This document shows, piece by piece, positions 9,491-20,300 of a DNA stretch of 64,000 bases. The DNA is taken from positions 2,108,001-2,172,000 of the forward strand of contig NZ_CP071409.1 of NCBI RefSeq assembly GCF_022647505.1, read 5' to 3'. The position numbers and the translations under genes were made by a program. The notes beneath the pieces were generated by a model. The model was given only the letters and a program-made list of their open reading frames with translations, was not told the DNA's origin and made no database searches. This stretch comes from [Pantoea] beijingensis. Its GTDB lineage: Bacteria > Pseudomonadota > Gammaproteobacteria > Enterobacterales > Enterobacteriaceae. The stretch's first letter is position 1. Every line of letters begins with the position of its first letter.

Positions 9491-11576
9491 TTTATTTAAT
9501 TTTCTGAAAAAAGATAAAATCTGGGACTTTGACGGCGGCATTCATCCACCTGAGATGAAGACGCAATCAAACGGTACGCCGCTGCGTCATATCCCGTTGC
9601 CCGACCGTTTTATTATTCCGCTGAAACAGCATATCGGCCAGGAAGGCGAACTTTGCGTCAGCCCGGGCGACTACGTGCTACGCGGCCAGCCCCTGACCTT
9701 CGGGCGCGGTCGCATGTTGCCTGTTCATGCCCCCACATCCGGGACCATCACGGCCATTGCACCGCATATCACCGCGCATCCTTCCGCGCTGTCTGAGCTG
9801 TGTATCTTCATGACGCCGGATGGTGAAGACCGCTGGGCTGAGCGGCAACCGATCGCTGATTATCACCAGTTAACGCGCGAGGATGTGGTTAATCGCATTC
9901 AGCAGGCAGGCGTGGCGGGTTTAGGCGGTGCCGGTTTCCCGACGGGTACGAAACTGAAAGGTGGCCTGAGCGGCGTGAATACTCTGATCATTAATGGCGC
10001 AGAGTGTGAGCCTTATATTACCGCTGACGATCGCCTGATGCAGGATTATGCCGCAGAGGTGATTGAGGGCAGTCGAATTCTGGCCTGGGTTCTACAAGCC
10101 GAGCGGGTGTTGATCGGCATTGAAGATAATAAACCTGACGCTATCCGTGCGATGAAGCAGGCGCTGGGTGGCAGTCTCGATCTGCAATTGCGCGTGATCC
10201 CAACCAAATACCCTTCCGGCGGCGCGAAGCAGTTGACGCGTATTTTAACCGGTAAAGAAGTCCCGCACGGTGGACGCTCCGCCGATATTGGCGTTCTGAT
10301 GCAGAACGTCGGTACCGCTTTTGCGGTGAAGCGTGCCATCGTTGACGGAGAACCATTGACCGAACGCGTAGTGACCCTGACCGGTGAAGCGATGGGTCAC
10401 CCCTGTAATGTCTGGGGTCGTTTGGGTACGCCAGTAAGCCATCTACTCCATGTGGCTGACTTCACCCCCGGTGAAGAACAAATGGTAATTATGGGCGGAC
10501 CGTTAATGGGCTTTACCCTGCCCGCCCTTGATGTGCCCGTGGTGAAGATCACCAACTGCTTACTGGCCCCATCAGCCAGCGAAATGGGGAATAGTGAGCA
10601 GGAGAAGTCCTGTATCCGCTGTAGTGCCTGCGCGGATGCCTGTCCGGCCAATTTGCTACCGCAGCAGCTCTACTGGTTCAGCCAGGGCGGTGACCACGAG
10701 AAAGCGCGTGCGCACCACATTGACGATTGTATTGAATGCGGTGCCTGCGCCTGGGTTTGTCCAAGTAACATTCCGCTGGTGCAGTACTACCGACAGGAAA
10801 AAGCTGAGTTGCGGGCCATCGATCTTGAAGCTCAGCGTACAGCGCAGGCCAAAGCGCGCTTTGAAGCGCGTCAACAGCGACTTGAGCGTGAAAAGCTGGC
10901 GCGTGAAGCACGCCACGAACAAGCCAAACGTAAAGTCAGTACTAGCGACCAAAATGAGATTGCCGCTGCGCTAGCGCGGGTGAAAGCCAAAAAAGCCGCC
11001 GATGGAGAAACCATCAGCGTAAATCCCGATGGCGTACCGGATAACGCAGTTGCGATCGCGCAGCGTGAAGCTCGCAAAGCAGAAGCGCGAGCACGTCAGG
11101 CCGAGAAGCAAGCGGAGAGCGAGCCGGTGACGCGTCAGGTTGACGATCCGCGCAAAGCCGCAGTTGAAGCCGCTATTGCCCGCGCTAAAGCCAGAAAAGC
11201 CGCGCAGTTCCAAGAGAATACACCTGCCGCGGAAAATTCGGTCTCTGAAGGGGCTGACCCACGTAAAGCCGCAGTTGAAGCCGCCATCGCCCGCGCTAAA
11301 GCCAGGAAAGCCGCGCAGTCCCAAGAGAATACACCTGCCGCGGAAAATTCGGTCTCTGAAGGGGCTGACCCACGCAAAGTCGCAGTTGAAGCCGCCATCG
11401 CCCGCGCTAAAGCCATGAAAGCCGCGCAGCAGCAACATTCGGATGATAAAAGTCATGACGCAGAGACGTTAGACACACCAAATGCAAATGACGATCCCCG
11501 TAAAGCGGCAGTGGCAGCAGCCATTGCTCGCGTAAAAGCGCGAAAAGCGCAGCAGCACAGTACGCAAGAGGAATAA
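9483..11576 (+). CDS. rsxC: Rsx/Rnf complex subunit C, with alanine/lysine-rich repeat tail
   Basis: 697 residues, overlapping rsxB by 8 bases. The N-terminal half is the RnfC flavoprotein-like domain with a [11 protein letters not shown] nucleotide-binding motif near residue 156. Two 4Fe-4S motifs follow ([11 protein letters not shown] near 377 and [11 protein letters not shown] near 416). From about 440 a long charged helix runs to the C-terminus, ending in near-identical 37-residue repeats starting [20 protein letters not shown]. RsxC is the peripheral subunit that probably meets the soluble electron donor. Repeat number is known to vary between species. Confidence 0.95.
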   Translation: MRNLFNFLKKDKIWDFDGGIHPPEMKTQSNGTPLRHIPLPDRFIIPLKQHIGQEGELCVSPGDYVLRGQPLTFGRGRMLPVHAPTSGTITAIAPHITAHPSALSELCIFMTPDGEDRWAERQPIADYHQLTREDVVNRIQQAGVAGLGGAGFPTGTKLKGGLSGVNTLIINGAECEPYITADDRLMQDYAAEVIEGSRILAWVLQAERVLIGIEDNKPDAIRAMKQALGGSLDLQLRVIPTKYPSGGAKQLTRILTGKEVPHGGRSADIGVLMQNVGTAFAVKRAIVDGEPLTERVVTLTGEAMGHPCNVWGRLGTPVSHLLHVADFTPGEEQMVIMGGPLMGFTLPALDVPVVKITNCLLAPSASEMGNSEQEKSCIRCSACADACPANLLPQQLYWFSQGGDHEKARAHHIDDCIECGACAWVCPSNIPLVQYYRQEKAELRAIDLEAQRTAQAKARFEARQQRLEREKLAREARHEQAKRKVSTSDQNEIAAALARVKAKKAADGETISVNPDGVPDNAVAIAQREARKAEARARQAEKQAESEPVTRQVDDPRKAAVEAAIARAKARKAAQFQENTPAAENSVSEGADPRKAAVEAAIARAKARKAAQSQENTPAAENSVSEGADPRKVAVEAAIARAKAMKAAQQQHSDDKSHDAETLDTPNANDDPRKAAVAAAIARVKARKAQQHSTQEE
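11145..11477 (+). repeat. Three 111-bp tandem repeats inside rsxC
   Basis: Units begin at 11145, 11256 and 11367, each encoding DPRK(A/V)[11 protein letters not shown]. Units 1 and 2 differ at only a few bases over their whole length, and the third diverges after about 60 bases. A more degenerate fourth copy ([21 protein letters not shown]) starts near 11492. Near-identity at DNA level points to recent duplication or gene conversion. Confidence 0.85.
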
Positions 11577-12635
11577 ATGGCTTTTCGCATCGCAAGTTCG
11601 CCTTACACGCATAATCATCGCAGCACCGGCACCATCATGATGCTGGTGCTACTGGCGGCCATCCCGGGTATGGTCGCGCAGTGGTACTACTTCGGTTACG
11701 GTAACCTTATCCAGGTCGCGATTGCAGCCGTCGTCGCGCTGGGAACGGAAGCCCTCATTTTAAAATTACGTAACCTGCCGGTTACCGCCCATCTTGCTGA
11801 TAACTCGGCACTGCTTACGGCGCTGTTGCTGGGCGTTAGCCTTCCTCCGTTGGCACCTTGGTGGTTGATCGTTCTGGGAACCGTCTTTGCGGTGATCATC
11901 GCTAAGCAGCTTTATGGCGGTCTGGGACAGAACCCTTTTAACCCGGCGATGATCGGCTATGTGGTTCTGTTGATCTCATTTCCGGTACAAATGACCAGTT
12001 GGCTGCCGCCTGAAGCGCTACAGTCGATTACGCCCGGTTTTATGGATTCCATCAGCATGATTTTTACCCAGCACACGCTGGCAGGAAATACCATGCAACA
12101 GTTGCAGATTGGCATTGATGGCATTAGCCAGGCAACACCGCTTGATAACTTTAAAACGGGCCTGCGCGCCGGACATAGCGCAGAACAATTAATGGCACAG
12201 CCTCTGTATACCGGCGTACTGGCCGGACTTGGCTGGCAATGGATCAATGCAGGTTTTTTGTTGGGGGGGCTGTTCCTGTTGTGGACCAACAGTATCCGCT
12301 GGCACATTCCTGTAAGCTTTCTGGCTTCATTAGCGATTTGCGCAACGATTGGCTGGGTTGCCGCACCGGAAAGTCTCGCCTCCCCGATGATTCACCTGTT
12401 TTCCGGTGCCACGATGTTGGGGGCTTTCTTTATTGCTACCGATCCGGTAACCGCGTCGACAACGAACCGTGGTCGACTGATTTTTGGTGCGTTGATTGGG
12501 CTGCTGGTGTGGCTGATCCGCAGCTTTGGTGGTTATCCGGATGGTGTGGCTTTCGCCGTTATCCTGGGCAATATTACCGTGCCGTTAATTGATTATTACA
12601 CCAGGCCACGCGTTTACGGCCATCGCAAGGATTGA
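11577..12635 (+). CDS. rsxD: Rsx/Rnf complex membrane subunit D
   Basis: 352 residues, starting on the base after the rsxC stop. It is a polytopic NqrB/RnfD-family protein with about ten hydrophobic segments. The [15 protein letters not shown] segment near residue 290 lies next to a conserved cytoplasmic loop. The family carries a covalently bound FMN on a threonine. It forms part of the ion-translocating core with RsxA, RsxE and RsxG. Confidence 0.95.
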   Translation: MAFRIASSPYTHNHRSTGTIMMLVLLAAIPGMVAQWYYFGYGNLIQVAIAAVVALGTEALILKLRNLPVTAHLADNSALLTALLLGVSLPPLAPWWLIVLGTVFAVIIAKQLYGGLGQNPFNPAMIGYVVLLISFPVQMTSWLPPEALQSITPGFMDSISMIFTQHTLAGNTMQQLQIGIDGISQATPLDNFKTGLRAGHSAEQLMAQPLYTGVLAGLGWQWINAGFLLGGLFLLWTNSIRWHIPVSFLASLAICATIGWVAAPESLASPMIHLFSGATMLGAFFIATDPVTASTTNRGRLIFGALIGLLVWLIRSFGGYPDGVAFAVILGNITVPLIDYYTRPRVYGHRKD

Positions 12636-12641
12636 TTTGAT

Positions 12642-13274
12642 ATGCTGGATACCATCAGAAGAAATGGCGTCACACTGGCGCTGTTCGCGGCAGTCACTAC
12701 CGGCGTTACAGCGGTCATCAATGCGGTTACCAAGCCCACGATCGAACACCAGACTGCGGTTCAGCAAAAGATTTTGTTGGATCAGGTTGTTCCACCTGAA
12801 ATATACGATAATCACATTCAACAAGAATGTTACGTTGTCACCGACAAGGCACTGGGAAATGGTAAACCCCATCATCTCTATCTCGCCCGTAAAGGAGAGA
12901 CGCCCGTCGCCGTCGCGCTGGAAACAACTGCACCGGACGGCTATTCGGGGGAAATCCAACTGGTTGTCGGCGCGGATTTTAACGGAAAAGTGTACGGCAC
13001 CCGCGTAGTTGAACATCATGAAACGCCCGGCCTCGGTGATAAAATTGAGCTTCGCATCTCTGACTGGATAAACAGCTTCAACGGGAAACAACTGTCCGGG
13101 CCTGATGACCAACATTTTGCCGTCAAAAAAGATGGCGGTGATTTCGATCAGTTCACGGGTGCGACCATTACGCCGCGTGCGGTAGTCAATGCAGTGAAAC
13201 GCACGGCGTTGTATATTGAAACCCTGCCGCCCGTACTCTCTTCCTTACCCGATTGTGGAGCCACCAATGAGTGA
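12642..13274 (+). CDS. rsxG: Rsx/Rnf complex flavoprotein subunit G
   Basis: 210 residues, six bases after rsxD. One N-terminal membrane helix (about 8-28) is followed by an FMN-binding domain. The family's flavinylation site S/T-G-A-T-x-T is visible as TGATIT near residue 172, where FMN is linked to a threonine by ApbE in related systems. An ETPGLGDK segment near 127 is also conserved. It is periplasmic-facing and part of the Rsx electron path. The 3' end overlaps rsxE by eight bases. Confidence 0.94.
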   Translation: MLDTIRRNGVTLALFAAVTTGVTAVINAVTKPTIEHQTAVQQKILLDQVVPPEIYDNHIQQECYVVTDKALGNGKPHHLYLARKGETPVAVALETTAPDGYSGEIQLVVGADFNGKVYGTRVVEHHETPGLGDKIELRISDWINSFNGKQLSGPDDQHFAVKKDGGDFDQFTGATITPRAVVNAVKRTALYIETLPPVLSSLPDCGATNE

Positions 13275-13971
13275 AGCTAAAAAACTACTGGTCGATGGCC
13301 TCTGGAAAAATAACTCGGCACTGGTTCAGTTGCTGGGCCTTTGTCCGCTACTGGCGGTGACGTCAACCGCGACGAACGCTCTCGGCCTTGGTCTGGCCAC
13401 AACGCTGGTACTCACCTGTACTAACAGCGCAATTTCTGCCTCACGCCGTTGGGTTAAGTCCGAGATACGCATTCCTATTTACGTCATGATCATCGCCGCA
13501 GTGGTGAGCTGCGTGCAGATGCTGATCAATGCATATGCATTTGGCCTCTATCAGTCTTTAGGGATTTTTATCCCGCTGATTGTGACCAACTGCATTGTGG
13601 TGGGCCGTGCTGAGGCTGTCGCATCAAAAAGCAGCGTGCCTCTCGCCGCGCTCGATGGTTGCGCAACCGGTCTTGGCGCCACCAGCGCAATGTTTGTGCT
13701 GGGTTGTATCCGTGAAATGATCGGCAACGGCACCGTGTTTGATGGCGCAGATCAATTACTGGGCCCCTGGGCAAAAGTGCTACGCATTCAGATCGTTCAC
13801 TTTGATTCGCCACTGCTGCTGGCCATGCTGCCACCCGGTGCATTTATCGGGCTAGGTATGCTGCTGGCCGGAAAATATTTGATCGATCAAAAAACGAAAC
13901 AGCGCGCCACTCGCCTTGCTGCCGCCCAGGCGCAGGCGCACCCTGAGGGCCATACCGGAAAAGCGATGTGA
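13267..13971 (+). CDS. rsxE: Rsx/Rnf complex membrane subunit E
   Basis: 234 residues from the ATG at 13267 ([16 protein letters not shown]); the frame is open further upstream inside rsxG but the family begins here. It has six predicted membrane helices. It is a homologue of RsxA, with matching cysteine-containing segments [12 protein letters not shown] and [12 protein letters not shown]. It completes the Rsx complex. It overlaps rsxG by 8 bases and nth by 4, so all seven cistrons from rsxA to nth are tightly packed. Confidence 0.95.
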   Translation: MSEAKKLLVDGLWKNNSALVQLLGLCPLLAVTSTATNALGLGLATTLVLTCTNSAISASRRWVKSEIRIPIYVMIIAAVVSCVQMLINAYAFGLYQSLGIFIPLIVTNCIVVGRAEAVASKSSVPLAALDGCATGLGATSAMFVLGCIREMIGNGTVFDGADQLLGPWAKVLRIQIVHFDSPLLLAMLPPGAFIGLGMLLAGKYLIDQKTKQRATRLAAAQAQAHPEGHTGKAM

Positions 13972-14603
13972 ATAAGGAAAAGCGTCAACTTATTTTGAGC
14001 CGCCTGCGCGATAATAATCCGCACCCGACGACCGAGCTGGCATTCAGTTCCCCTTTTGAGCTGCTGATCGCCGTGTTACTGTCGGCACAGGCCACGGACG
14101 TGAGCGTGAATAAAGCCACCGCCAGGTTATATCCTGTGGCTAATACTCCCGCTGCAATGTTGGAACTGGGTGAAGATGGCGTGCGGGAGTACATTAAAAC
14201 GATCGGTCTGTTTAACAGTAAGGCCGCGAATGTGATAAAAACCTGCCGTATTCTGCTGGAAAAGCATAATGGTGAAGTACCTGAAAACCGTGACGCGTTA
14301 GAGGCGCTGCCCGGCGTGGGGCGTAAAACGGCTAACGTGGTTCTCAATACTGCATTCGGCTGGCCAACCATCGCTGTTGATACCCATATTTTTCGCGTCA
14401 GTAACCGCACCAACTTTGCTCCCGGCAAAAACGTTGAGCAGGTTGAAGAAAAACTTCTGAAGGTGGTACCGCAGGAATTTAAGGTCGATTGCCATCACTG
14501 GCTGATTTTACATGGGCGCTACACCTGTATAGCCCGTAAACCACGCTGTGGTTCTTGCCTGATTGAAGATCTCTGCGAGTACAAAGAAAAAGTGGAAAGT
14601 TAA
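13968..14603 (+). CDS. nth: Endonuclease III
   Basis: 211 residues, the same length as E. coli Nth. It is a DNA glycosylase/AP lyase that removes oxidised pyrimidines in base excision repair. The helix-hairpin-helix [12 protein letters not shown] contains the catalytic lysine K120, and D138 lies in VDTHIFRV. The C-terminal cysteines are spaced C-x6-C-x2-C-x5-C (from [11 protein letters not shown]) and bind a 4Fe-4S cluster. The start is GTG at 13968, overlapping the rsxE stop by four bases (GTGA). Translation is therefore probably coupled to the rsx operon. Confidence 0.97.
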   Translation: MNKEKRQLILSRLRDNNPHPTTELAFSSPFELLIAVLLSAQATDVSVNKATARLYPVANTPAAMLELGEDGVREYIKTIGLFNSKAANVIKTCRILLEKHNGEVPENRDALEALPGVGRKTANVVLNTAFGWPTIAVDTHIFRVSNRTNFAPGKNVEQVEEKLLKVVPQEFKVDCHHWLILHGRYTCIARKPRCGSCLIEDLCEYKEKVES

Positions 14604-15130
14604 CGGGGGTGCTGACATCGTCAGGACTTGTATGCGCTACGCCCCCACATGAAAACGTTCACCATACGATTTCCCGTCAGATTAATCTTTTTTTCGTGAT
14701 CGGATTCACAAAGGGCACTTTACTCACCCGAACCTTGCCAGCAACCCGCTATTAACACTCAATAAAATCCAGCTTTTACCTGATTAGTGGTTATTCATCC
14801 TGTCAGTTAGCTTACTTATAACTGTTCGTCCCACAGAATCCCGCTTTAGCTGGTTATATCACCACTGCTGATTTCTTAGACAAATAACTGATCAATAATA
14901 TCGCCAGAATAGGCTATTCTGGAATTTAACACCAGACAACATTTCATACGCATACTTTTAACACTAACAGTGCAACAAACCGTAGAAGATGAAAAAACTC
15001 TTGCCTGATGCCGCCGGATAAGCGAAATTAACCGCCGTTTTTCCCCATCTTATAACAATGCACCGAATACCAACCGGTATTACGCGTGCTTACTTCCCGC
15101 GATGAAATTGGGATCTAAACAGAGGTATAA
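14604..15130. other. Gene-free stretch upstream of dtpA
   Basis: 527 bp with no supportable coding region on either strand. It holds a 19-bp dyad at 14904-14922 (listed separately) and a smaller hyphenated palindrome, AATACC-N4-GGTATT, at 15066-15081, 50 bp before dtpA. E. coli dtpA is reported to be under OmpR; I could not identify an OmpR site with confidence. No clear terminator follows nth. Confidence 0.5.
14904..14922. promoter_or_regulatory. 19-bp dyad upstream of dtpA, possible operator
   Basis: CCAGAATAG-G-CTATTCTGG is a perfect 9-bp inverted repeat around a single base. This suits a dimeric regulator better than an RNA hairpin, because a stem that long would leave no loop. I do not recognise it as a known consensus. 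It lies 208 bp upstream of the dtpA start. Confidence 0.4.
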
Positions 15131-16633
15131 GTGTCTACTGCAAACCAACACACGGATAAGGCCACAAGCCTGAATGCGTTTAAACAACCGAAGTCATTTT
15201 ATTTGATCTTTTCCATTGAATTATGGGAACGTTTTGGCTACTACGGCCTCCAGGCTATTATGGCCGTTTACCTGGTAAAAATGCTGGGGATGTCTGAAGC
15301 TGATTCCATTACGCTCTTTTCATCTTTCAGCGCACTGGTATATGGCCTGGTCGCCGTCGGCGGATGGCTGGGTGATAAAGTTTTGGGTACCAAACGCGTG
15401 ATTGTGCTGGGGATTATTGTGCTGGCGACAGGCTATGGTCTGATCGCCTGGTCAGGGCACAATCAAAGTCTGGTCTATATCGGCATGGCAACGATTGCCG
15501 TCGGCAACGGTTTGTTTAAGGCCAATCCCTCTTCACTGCTTTCAACCTGCTACGAGAAAGACGATCCACGCCTGGATGGTGCTTTTACCATGTATTACAT
15601 GGCGATCAATATCGGTTCACTGTTCTCCATCATGGCCACACCGTGGCTTGCCGCTCAGTATGGCTGGAGCTCCGCTTTTTCACTGTCGTTCGTCGGCATG
15701 CTTATTACACTGCTGAATTTCATGCTGTGCCGCAAGTGGGTCAGGCTGCATGGCTCAAAACCTGATTTTGCACCGCTACAGGTTAAAAAACTGCTGCCGA
15801 CGCTGGTTGGCATCCTCGTTGTCATCGCCGCAGCAACCTGGCTACTGCATAATCAGGATATTGCCCGTATTGCACTGGCTTGTATCGTGGTCGGGATTGT
15901 GATGCTGTTTGGTAAAGAAGCATTTGCCATGCAGGGTGCTGCACGTCGTAAGATGATCGTTGCTTTTCTGCTGATGCTGGAAGCGGTGGTGTTCTTTGTA
16001 CTGTACAGCCAGATGCCAACCTCACTGAACTTTTTTGCTATTCGTAACGTTGAGCACAGCATTTTAGGTATCACGTTTGAACCGGAGCAGTATCAGGCAC
16101 TGAATCCGTTCTGGATTATGGTTGCCAGTCCTATTCTGGCGGCAATTTATAACAAGATGGGCGATCGCCTGCCGATGCCGCACAAGTTTGCCTTCGGTAT
16201 GGTGCTGTGCTCTGCGGCATTTTTGGTTCTGCCACTGGGAACCAAGTTTGCCAGCAATTTGGGTATTGTGTCCGTAAACTGGTTGATCCTGAGCTATGCA
16301 CTGCAAAGTATCGGCGAACTGATGATTTCTGGCCTCGGACTGGCCATGGTCGCTCAGTTGGTTCCGCAGCGCTTAATGGGCTTTATCATGGGAGCATGGT
16401 TCCTGACAACGGCGGGCGCGGCCATTATCGCCGGTAAAATCGCGAACCTGATGGCCGTTCCGGATAATGTCACCGACCCACTGCAATCCCTGCACATTTA
16501 TGGCGATGTCTTTCTGCAGATCGGCATTGCAACCGCTGTTATTGCCGTACTGATGCTGTTAACGGCACCTTTGCTTAATCGGATGACGCAAGAAGAAACG
16601 CCCGCACTGCAGGAAGCTAACGTTAGCGGTTAA
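15131..16633 (+). CDS. dtpA: Di-/tripeptide:proton symporter DtpA
   Basis: 500 residues, a proton-dependent oligopeptide (POT/PTR) transporter of the major facilitator fold with about 14 membrane segments. The family motif [10 protein letters not shown] near residue 30 holds the ExxER proton-coupling residues. [19 protein letters not shown] and the FYxxIN-like [10 protein letters not shown] follow. It imports di- and tripeptides. The start is GTG at 15131, since the peptide from there (MSTANQ) matches the family. A terminator follows. In E. coli gstA comes next; here it is replaced by the evgAS-like block. Confidence 0.95.
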   Translation: MSTANQHTDKATSLNAFKQPKSFYLIFSIELWERFGYYGLQAIMAVYLVKMLGMSEADSITLFSSFSALVYGLVAVGGWLGDKVLGTKRVIVLGIIVLATGYGLIAWSGHNQSLVYIGMATIAVGNGLFKANPSSLLSTCYEKDDPRLDGAFTMYYMAINIGSLFSIMATPWLAAQYGWSSAFSLSFVGMLITLLNFMLCRKWVRLHGSKPDFAPLQVKKLLPTLVGILVVIAAATWLLHNQDIARIALACIVVGIVMLFGKEAFAMQGAARRKMIVAFLLMLEAVVFFVLYSQMPTSLNFFAIRNVEHSILGITFEPEQYQALNPFWIMVASPILAAIYNKMGDRLPMPHKFAFGMVLCSAAFLVLPLGTKFASNLGIVSVNWLILSYALQSIGELMISGLGLAMVAQLVPQRLMGFIMGAWFLTTAGAAIIAGKIANLMAVPDNVTDPLQSLHIYGDVFLQIGIATAVIAVLMLLTAPLLNRMTQEETPALQEANVSG

Positions 16634-16667
16634 TTCCCCCCTGTAACAGTATTGCGTTAAAACACGG

Positions 16668-16701
16668 AAAACAGGCCTGTCTTATTGGGCCTGTTTTTTT
16701 T
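16668..16701 (+). terminator. Terminator after dtpA
   Basis: A perfect 10-bp stem (AAAACAGGCC / GGCCTGTTTT, 10-nt loop) runs straight into a tract of eight Ts. It separates dtpA from the evgA-like gene, whose promoter must lie in the roughly 60 bp that follow or upstream by read-through. Confidence 0.9.
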
Positions 16702-16756
16702 GTGTGGTAAATGGATGGGCAGGAACGTTCCCAGCCACAACGAGAAGCCACACATT

Positions 16757-17386
16757 ATGTATCACGCCCTGATCGTCGACGATCACCCTGCTATCTGCTT
16801 TGCCCTGAAATCCTTTTTGACCAATAACTTACAATTTGAGGTCAATACCGCCGCCGATGGTATACGGGCAATGTCCATGATTAAAATGCAAAAAACCGAT
16901 ATCGTGCTGCTCGATATTGCCCTGGCAAAAATGGATGGCATGGAAACACTGTCCCGGATCAAGCAATTTGATAGCAACATTAAAGTGGTGATCCTGACCG
17001 GGCAGCCAGCGGAACAATATGCGCTACGCACCTTACGCGCGGGTGCGGAAGGATTTATCAGTAAAGATGTAGACTTAACCCATATCGGACTGATATGTCA
17101 GCAAATTATAGATGGGTACAGCTATTTCCCCTCTTTTTGTGTCCGAACACTGGCAAACGAACCTCTTGACACCAGCGAAAGTGCCCCGCTGGATAAACTT
17201 TCCAATAGAGAGATGGCTGTACTACGCTATCTCATTGAAGGAAAAAGTAATAAAGAGATCGGTGAACTGCTGCTGCTGAGCAATAAAACCATCAGCACCT
17301 ACAAAACCCGTCTGTTTGAAAAAACCGGTTGCCAGAACGTTGATGAATTAAAACGACTGCTAGGCGATCCGGAGCTGACGGGATGA
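16757..17386 (+). CDS. EvgA/BvgA-type response regulator (NarL family)
   Basis: 209 residues from the ATG at 16757 (MYHALIVDDHP); an upstream frame from 16685 would start within the terminator. The receiver domain (1-115) has the phosphoacceptor D53 in IVLLDIALAKMDG, and K103 in GFISKD. A LuxR/NarL-type helix-turn-helix lies at about 145-205 (LSNREMAVLRYLIEGKSNKE). Overall it is closest in layout to E. coli EvgA and Bordetella BvgA. It is translationally coupled (ATGA) to the hybrid kinase that follows, its presumed partner. Target genes are unknown; the next two genes are candidates. It is not part of the E. coli gene order here. Confidence 0.9.
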   Translation: MYHALIVDDHPAICFALKSFLTNNLQFEVNTAADGIRAMSMIKMQKTDIVLLDIALAKMDGMETLSRIKQFDSNIKVVILTGQPAEQYALRTLRAGAEGFISKDVDLTHIGLICQQIIDGYSYFPSFCVRTLANEPLDTSESAPLDKLSNREMAVLRYLIEGKSNKEIGELLLLSNKTISTYKTRLFEKTGCQNVDELKRLLGDPELTG

Positions 17387-20300
17387 AAACGCTTTTGATC
17401 GCATTTTTGCTGCTGGGTTGCTGCATGGCGCATGCCGATGTTGAAGCGCCAAAGAAACTCAATTTGCTGGCCCGTAGCCAACTTACCCTCCCCGATCCTG
17501 TATTGAGTAACGAGGAGTGGGCATGGTTACGCAAAAAAAGGGTCCTGCGCCTGGGCGCGTGGGCGCCTAACACCCCCCCATTTGATATTACCTCAGGTAC
17601 GCAAGATTACGGCGGGATCAGCGCAGACTACCTCGGGGCGATCGCCTGGAATCTCAACATCAAGGTTGACGTTTATTACTTTGCCAACGCTGATGAAGCA
17701 ATGGCGGCACTTAAGGCGAACAACATTGACCTTATTGCACATGCTTCCACAGCAGAAGCACAGGCTGGGCTGCTATTAAGCGATCCCTACGTTAATAACA
17801 CCGTCGCGTTAGTCAGCAACAATAATCCGCAGGCAAAAAGCGCTAAAAAGCTCAAAGTCACGATTACCGAGAACTATCGCGACGATGCGCAGCTAAAGCC
17901 ATATTATGCCAATGCAGATATCATTAACTTTTCAACGCAGCGCCATGCGCTGGAGGCGCTCTCATTTCATCAAATCGATCTCTACATTGGTGATGCCACC
18001 ACCGCTCAATATTTGATCAATCAATCCAACCTGAGTGACCTGAGCCTGTCCCCGTTGCATCAGTTGGAACAACGCGGTTTCTCTTTTGCGACGACGCAGA
18101 ATAATACCTTGTTGATCCGCATCCTGAACAAAGCACTACAGGTGATACCCGAAAATATTCGCGCCGATATTTCACGCCGCTGGAGCGGAGGTATACCCCT
18201 CTCCTCGGGCGACAGACACCTGGTTTTTACTTCGCTGGAACAGAAATGGATTGCTGAACACCCTGAGATTACCGTTGCCGTCGCCGAGGATATGGCCCCA
18301 CTAAATTTTTTTGACAGCGACGGTAAACTTTATGGGATCACGGCTGATGTCCTGGCGGCGATTGAGAGTCGGATTGGGATACGTTTCACCATTGAACGTC
18401 AGAGCACGCTGCAGGAAGCGCTAAAAACCACGCGCTCGGGCAGCACGGGGATCATCGCCGGAATCACCTTTGATAGCGTCTGGCCTAATAACTTACTCAC
18501 CACCCGCTCGTATCTTTTCAACTCATGGGTGATGGTCGGGAAGAAAAACAGTCGTGCCTCAACATTACCGAAAGTCGTGGCTGTTCTGGCCGGGCAGTAT
18601 CCAATCAAGGATGCCGCTACTGACTTGCACGATGCAAATATCCTGCAGGCAAAAAACTATCGGGAAGGATTGGAATGGGTAAAAGAAGGCCGCGCAGAGC
18701 GCATGATTCTGCCACTCACTAACGCCAAATTTATGGTGAGCCACTATTTCCACGATTCCCTCCGTATTGTCTCCAGCTTCGATAGTGACCCGGCACGCTT
18801 TGTGCTGGCCGTTTCCGAGCGGGACTATCCGTTGGTTACTATTCTTGATAAAGCCATTCTCAATATTTTACCGGAAGATCTGCATGCCATGACCCGCAAT
18901 GGCTACGCGCTAGTGAATCTTCCGGATGAAGACAATAGTGGCGTGGAAGAGATGCAGGTGGCCTCGGTCTGGCGCAACACGAGTTTTGTGCTCCTTGCCC
19001 TGCTACTCCTGTTTATCCTCTATCAATTTTGGCGTTACCGGCAGCGTAATCAGCTACGACAACGTGACTGGCAAACGCTGATCGATGCTATCCCGGCACC
19101 GGTTTACCTGGCAGATGCAACTGGCCAAATCGTCGTCGCTAACCCACCGTTGCTGACTGCCCTTCAGCGTGCCAGACCTGAAGTTTTGGGACAACGTATA
19201 CCCGAACTGTTAGCAGCCTTACAGGACGCCACTGCGACCTCGTCTCAATACACCGGTCACCCCAGAGCACTAAAACGCTGGCAGGCACCATTAGATAGCG
19301 GTTCAGCCTTGATTTCGTCAGGTTATATCGGCGGTTGGCTGGATATGACCGATAACCAGCGTCGTATTAACGCGTTACGGCAGGCAAAGCGAAGCGCCGA
19401 TCAAGCCAGCCACGCGAAAAGTCAATTTCTGGCAACCATGAGTCACGAAATTCGTACGCCGATGAGCGCGATCGCGGGCATTCTGGAACTGGTGCTGCGC
19501 CGTAATGAAATCACATCCAATATCAATGCGATCCGGCTTGCACATCAATCCGCGCAGTCCTTGCTGATTTTGATTGGCGATATTCTTGATATCGCACGCA
19601 TTGAATCGGAACGGCTGGTGTTAAACCCGGAACGTGCCAATATCTATGCGCTGGTTGAATCCGTGGCAGCGCTGTTTGACGGTCTGGCGCGGCAGAAATC
19701 GCTACAGTTTCGCCTGGAAATCGCTACCGATGCCAATGTCGATGTGCTGATCGACCCATTACGCTTTAAGCAAATTTTGTCCAATGTGCTGAGTAACGCA
19801 ATTAAGTTTACCACTCAGGGACAGATCAGCCTGCGCGTCAGCACCGAATCTCATGATGCTTCGTCGCTTAATCTGCTTCTGGTCGTACAGGATAGCGGCT
19901 GCGGCATTGATCAGGCAACGCAGGCCCGGTTGTTCAAACGCTTCGAACAAGCACAGGGCACCCCCAGCCTTCAGGGCAGCGGTCTGGGTCTATATATTTG
20001 TAAAACGCTGTCGGCGATGATGGGCGGTGATATTACTCTGCAGAGTGAAGCTGGCATCGGTACCGAAGTCACCGTACGGTTGCGACTGCCCGAGCTGGCC
20101 CGGCTGGACTCGCCGTTAATCATCCACTCGGCTGCGGCCCCCCCGCCCACGCCACTACAAATTTTGATTGTTGAAGATAACCCTGCCAGTAGGATGCTGC
20201 TTAATGAGCAACTTTGCTTTCTTGGCCACCAAACGCAAGCAGCCAGTCAGGGTATTCAGGCACTGGCGCTGCTTGACCAGCAGGATTTCGATTTAATGAT

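Noticed and set aside
10971..11456. Long antisense frames opposite the rsxC repeat tail
   Set aside because: They mirror the biased alanine/lysine codons of rsxC and have repeat-derived low-complexity sequence; shadows of the real gene.
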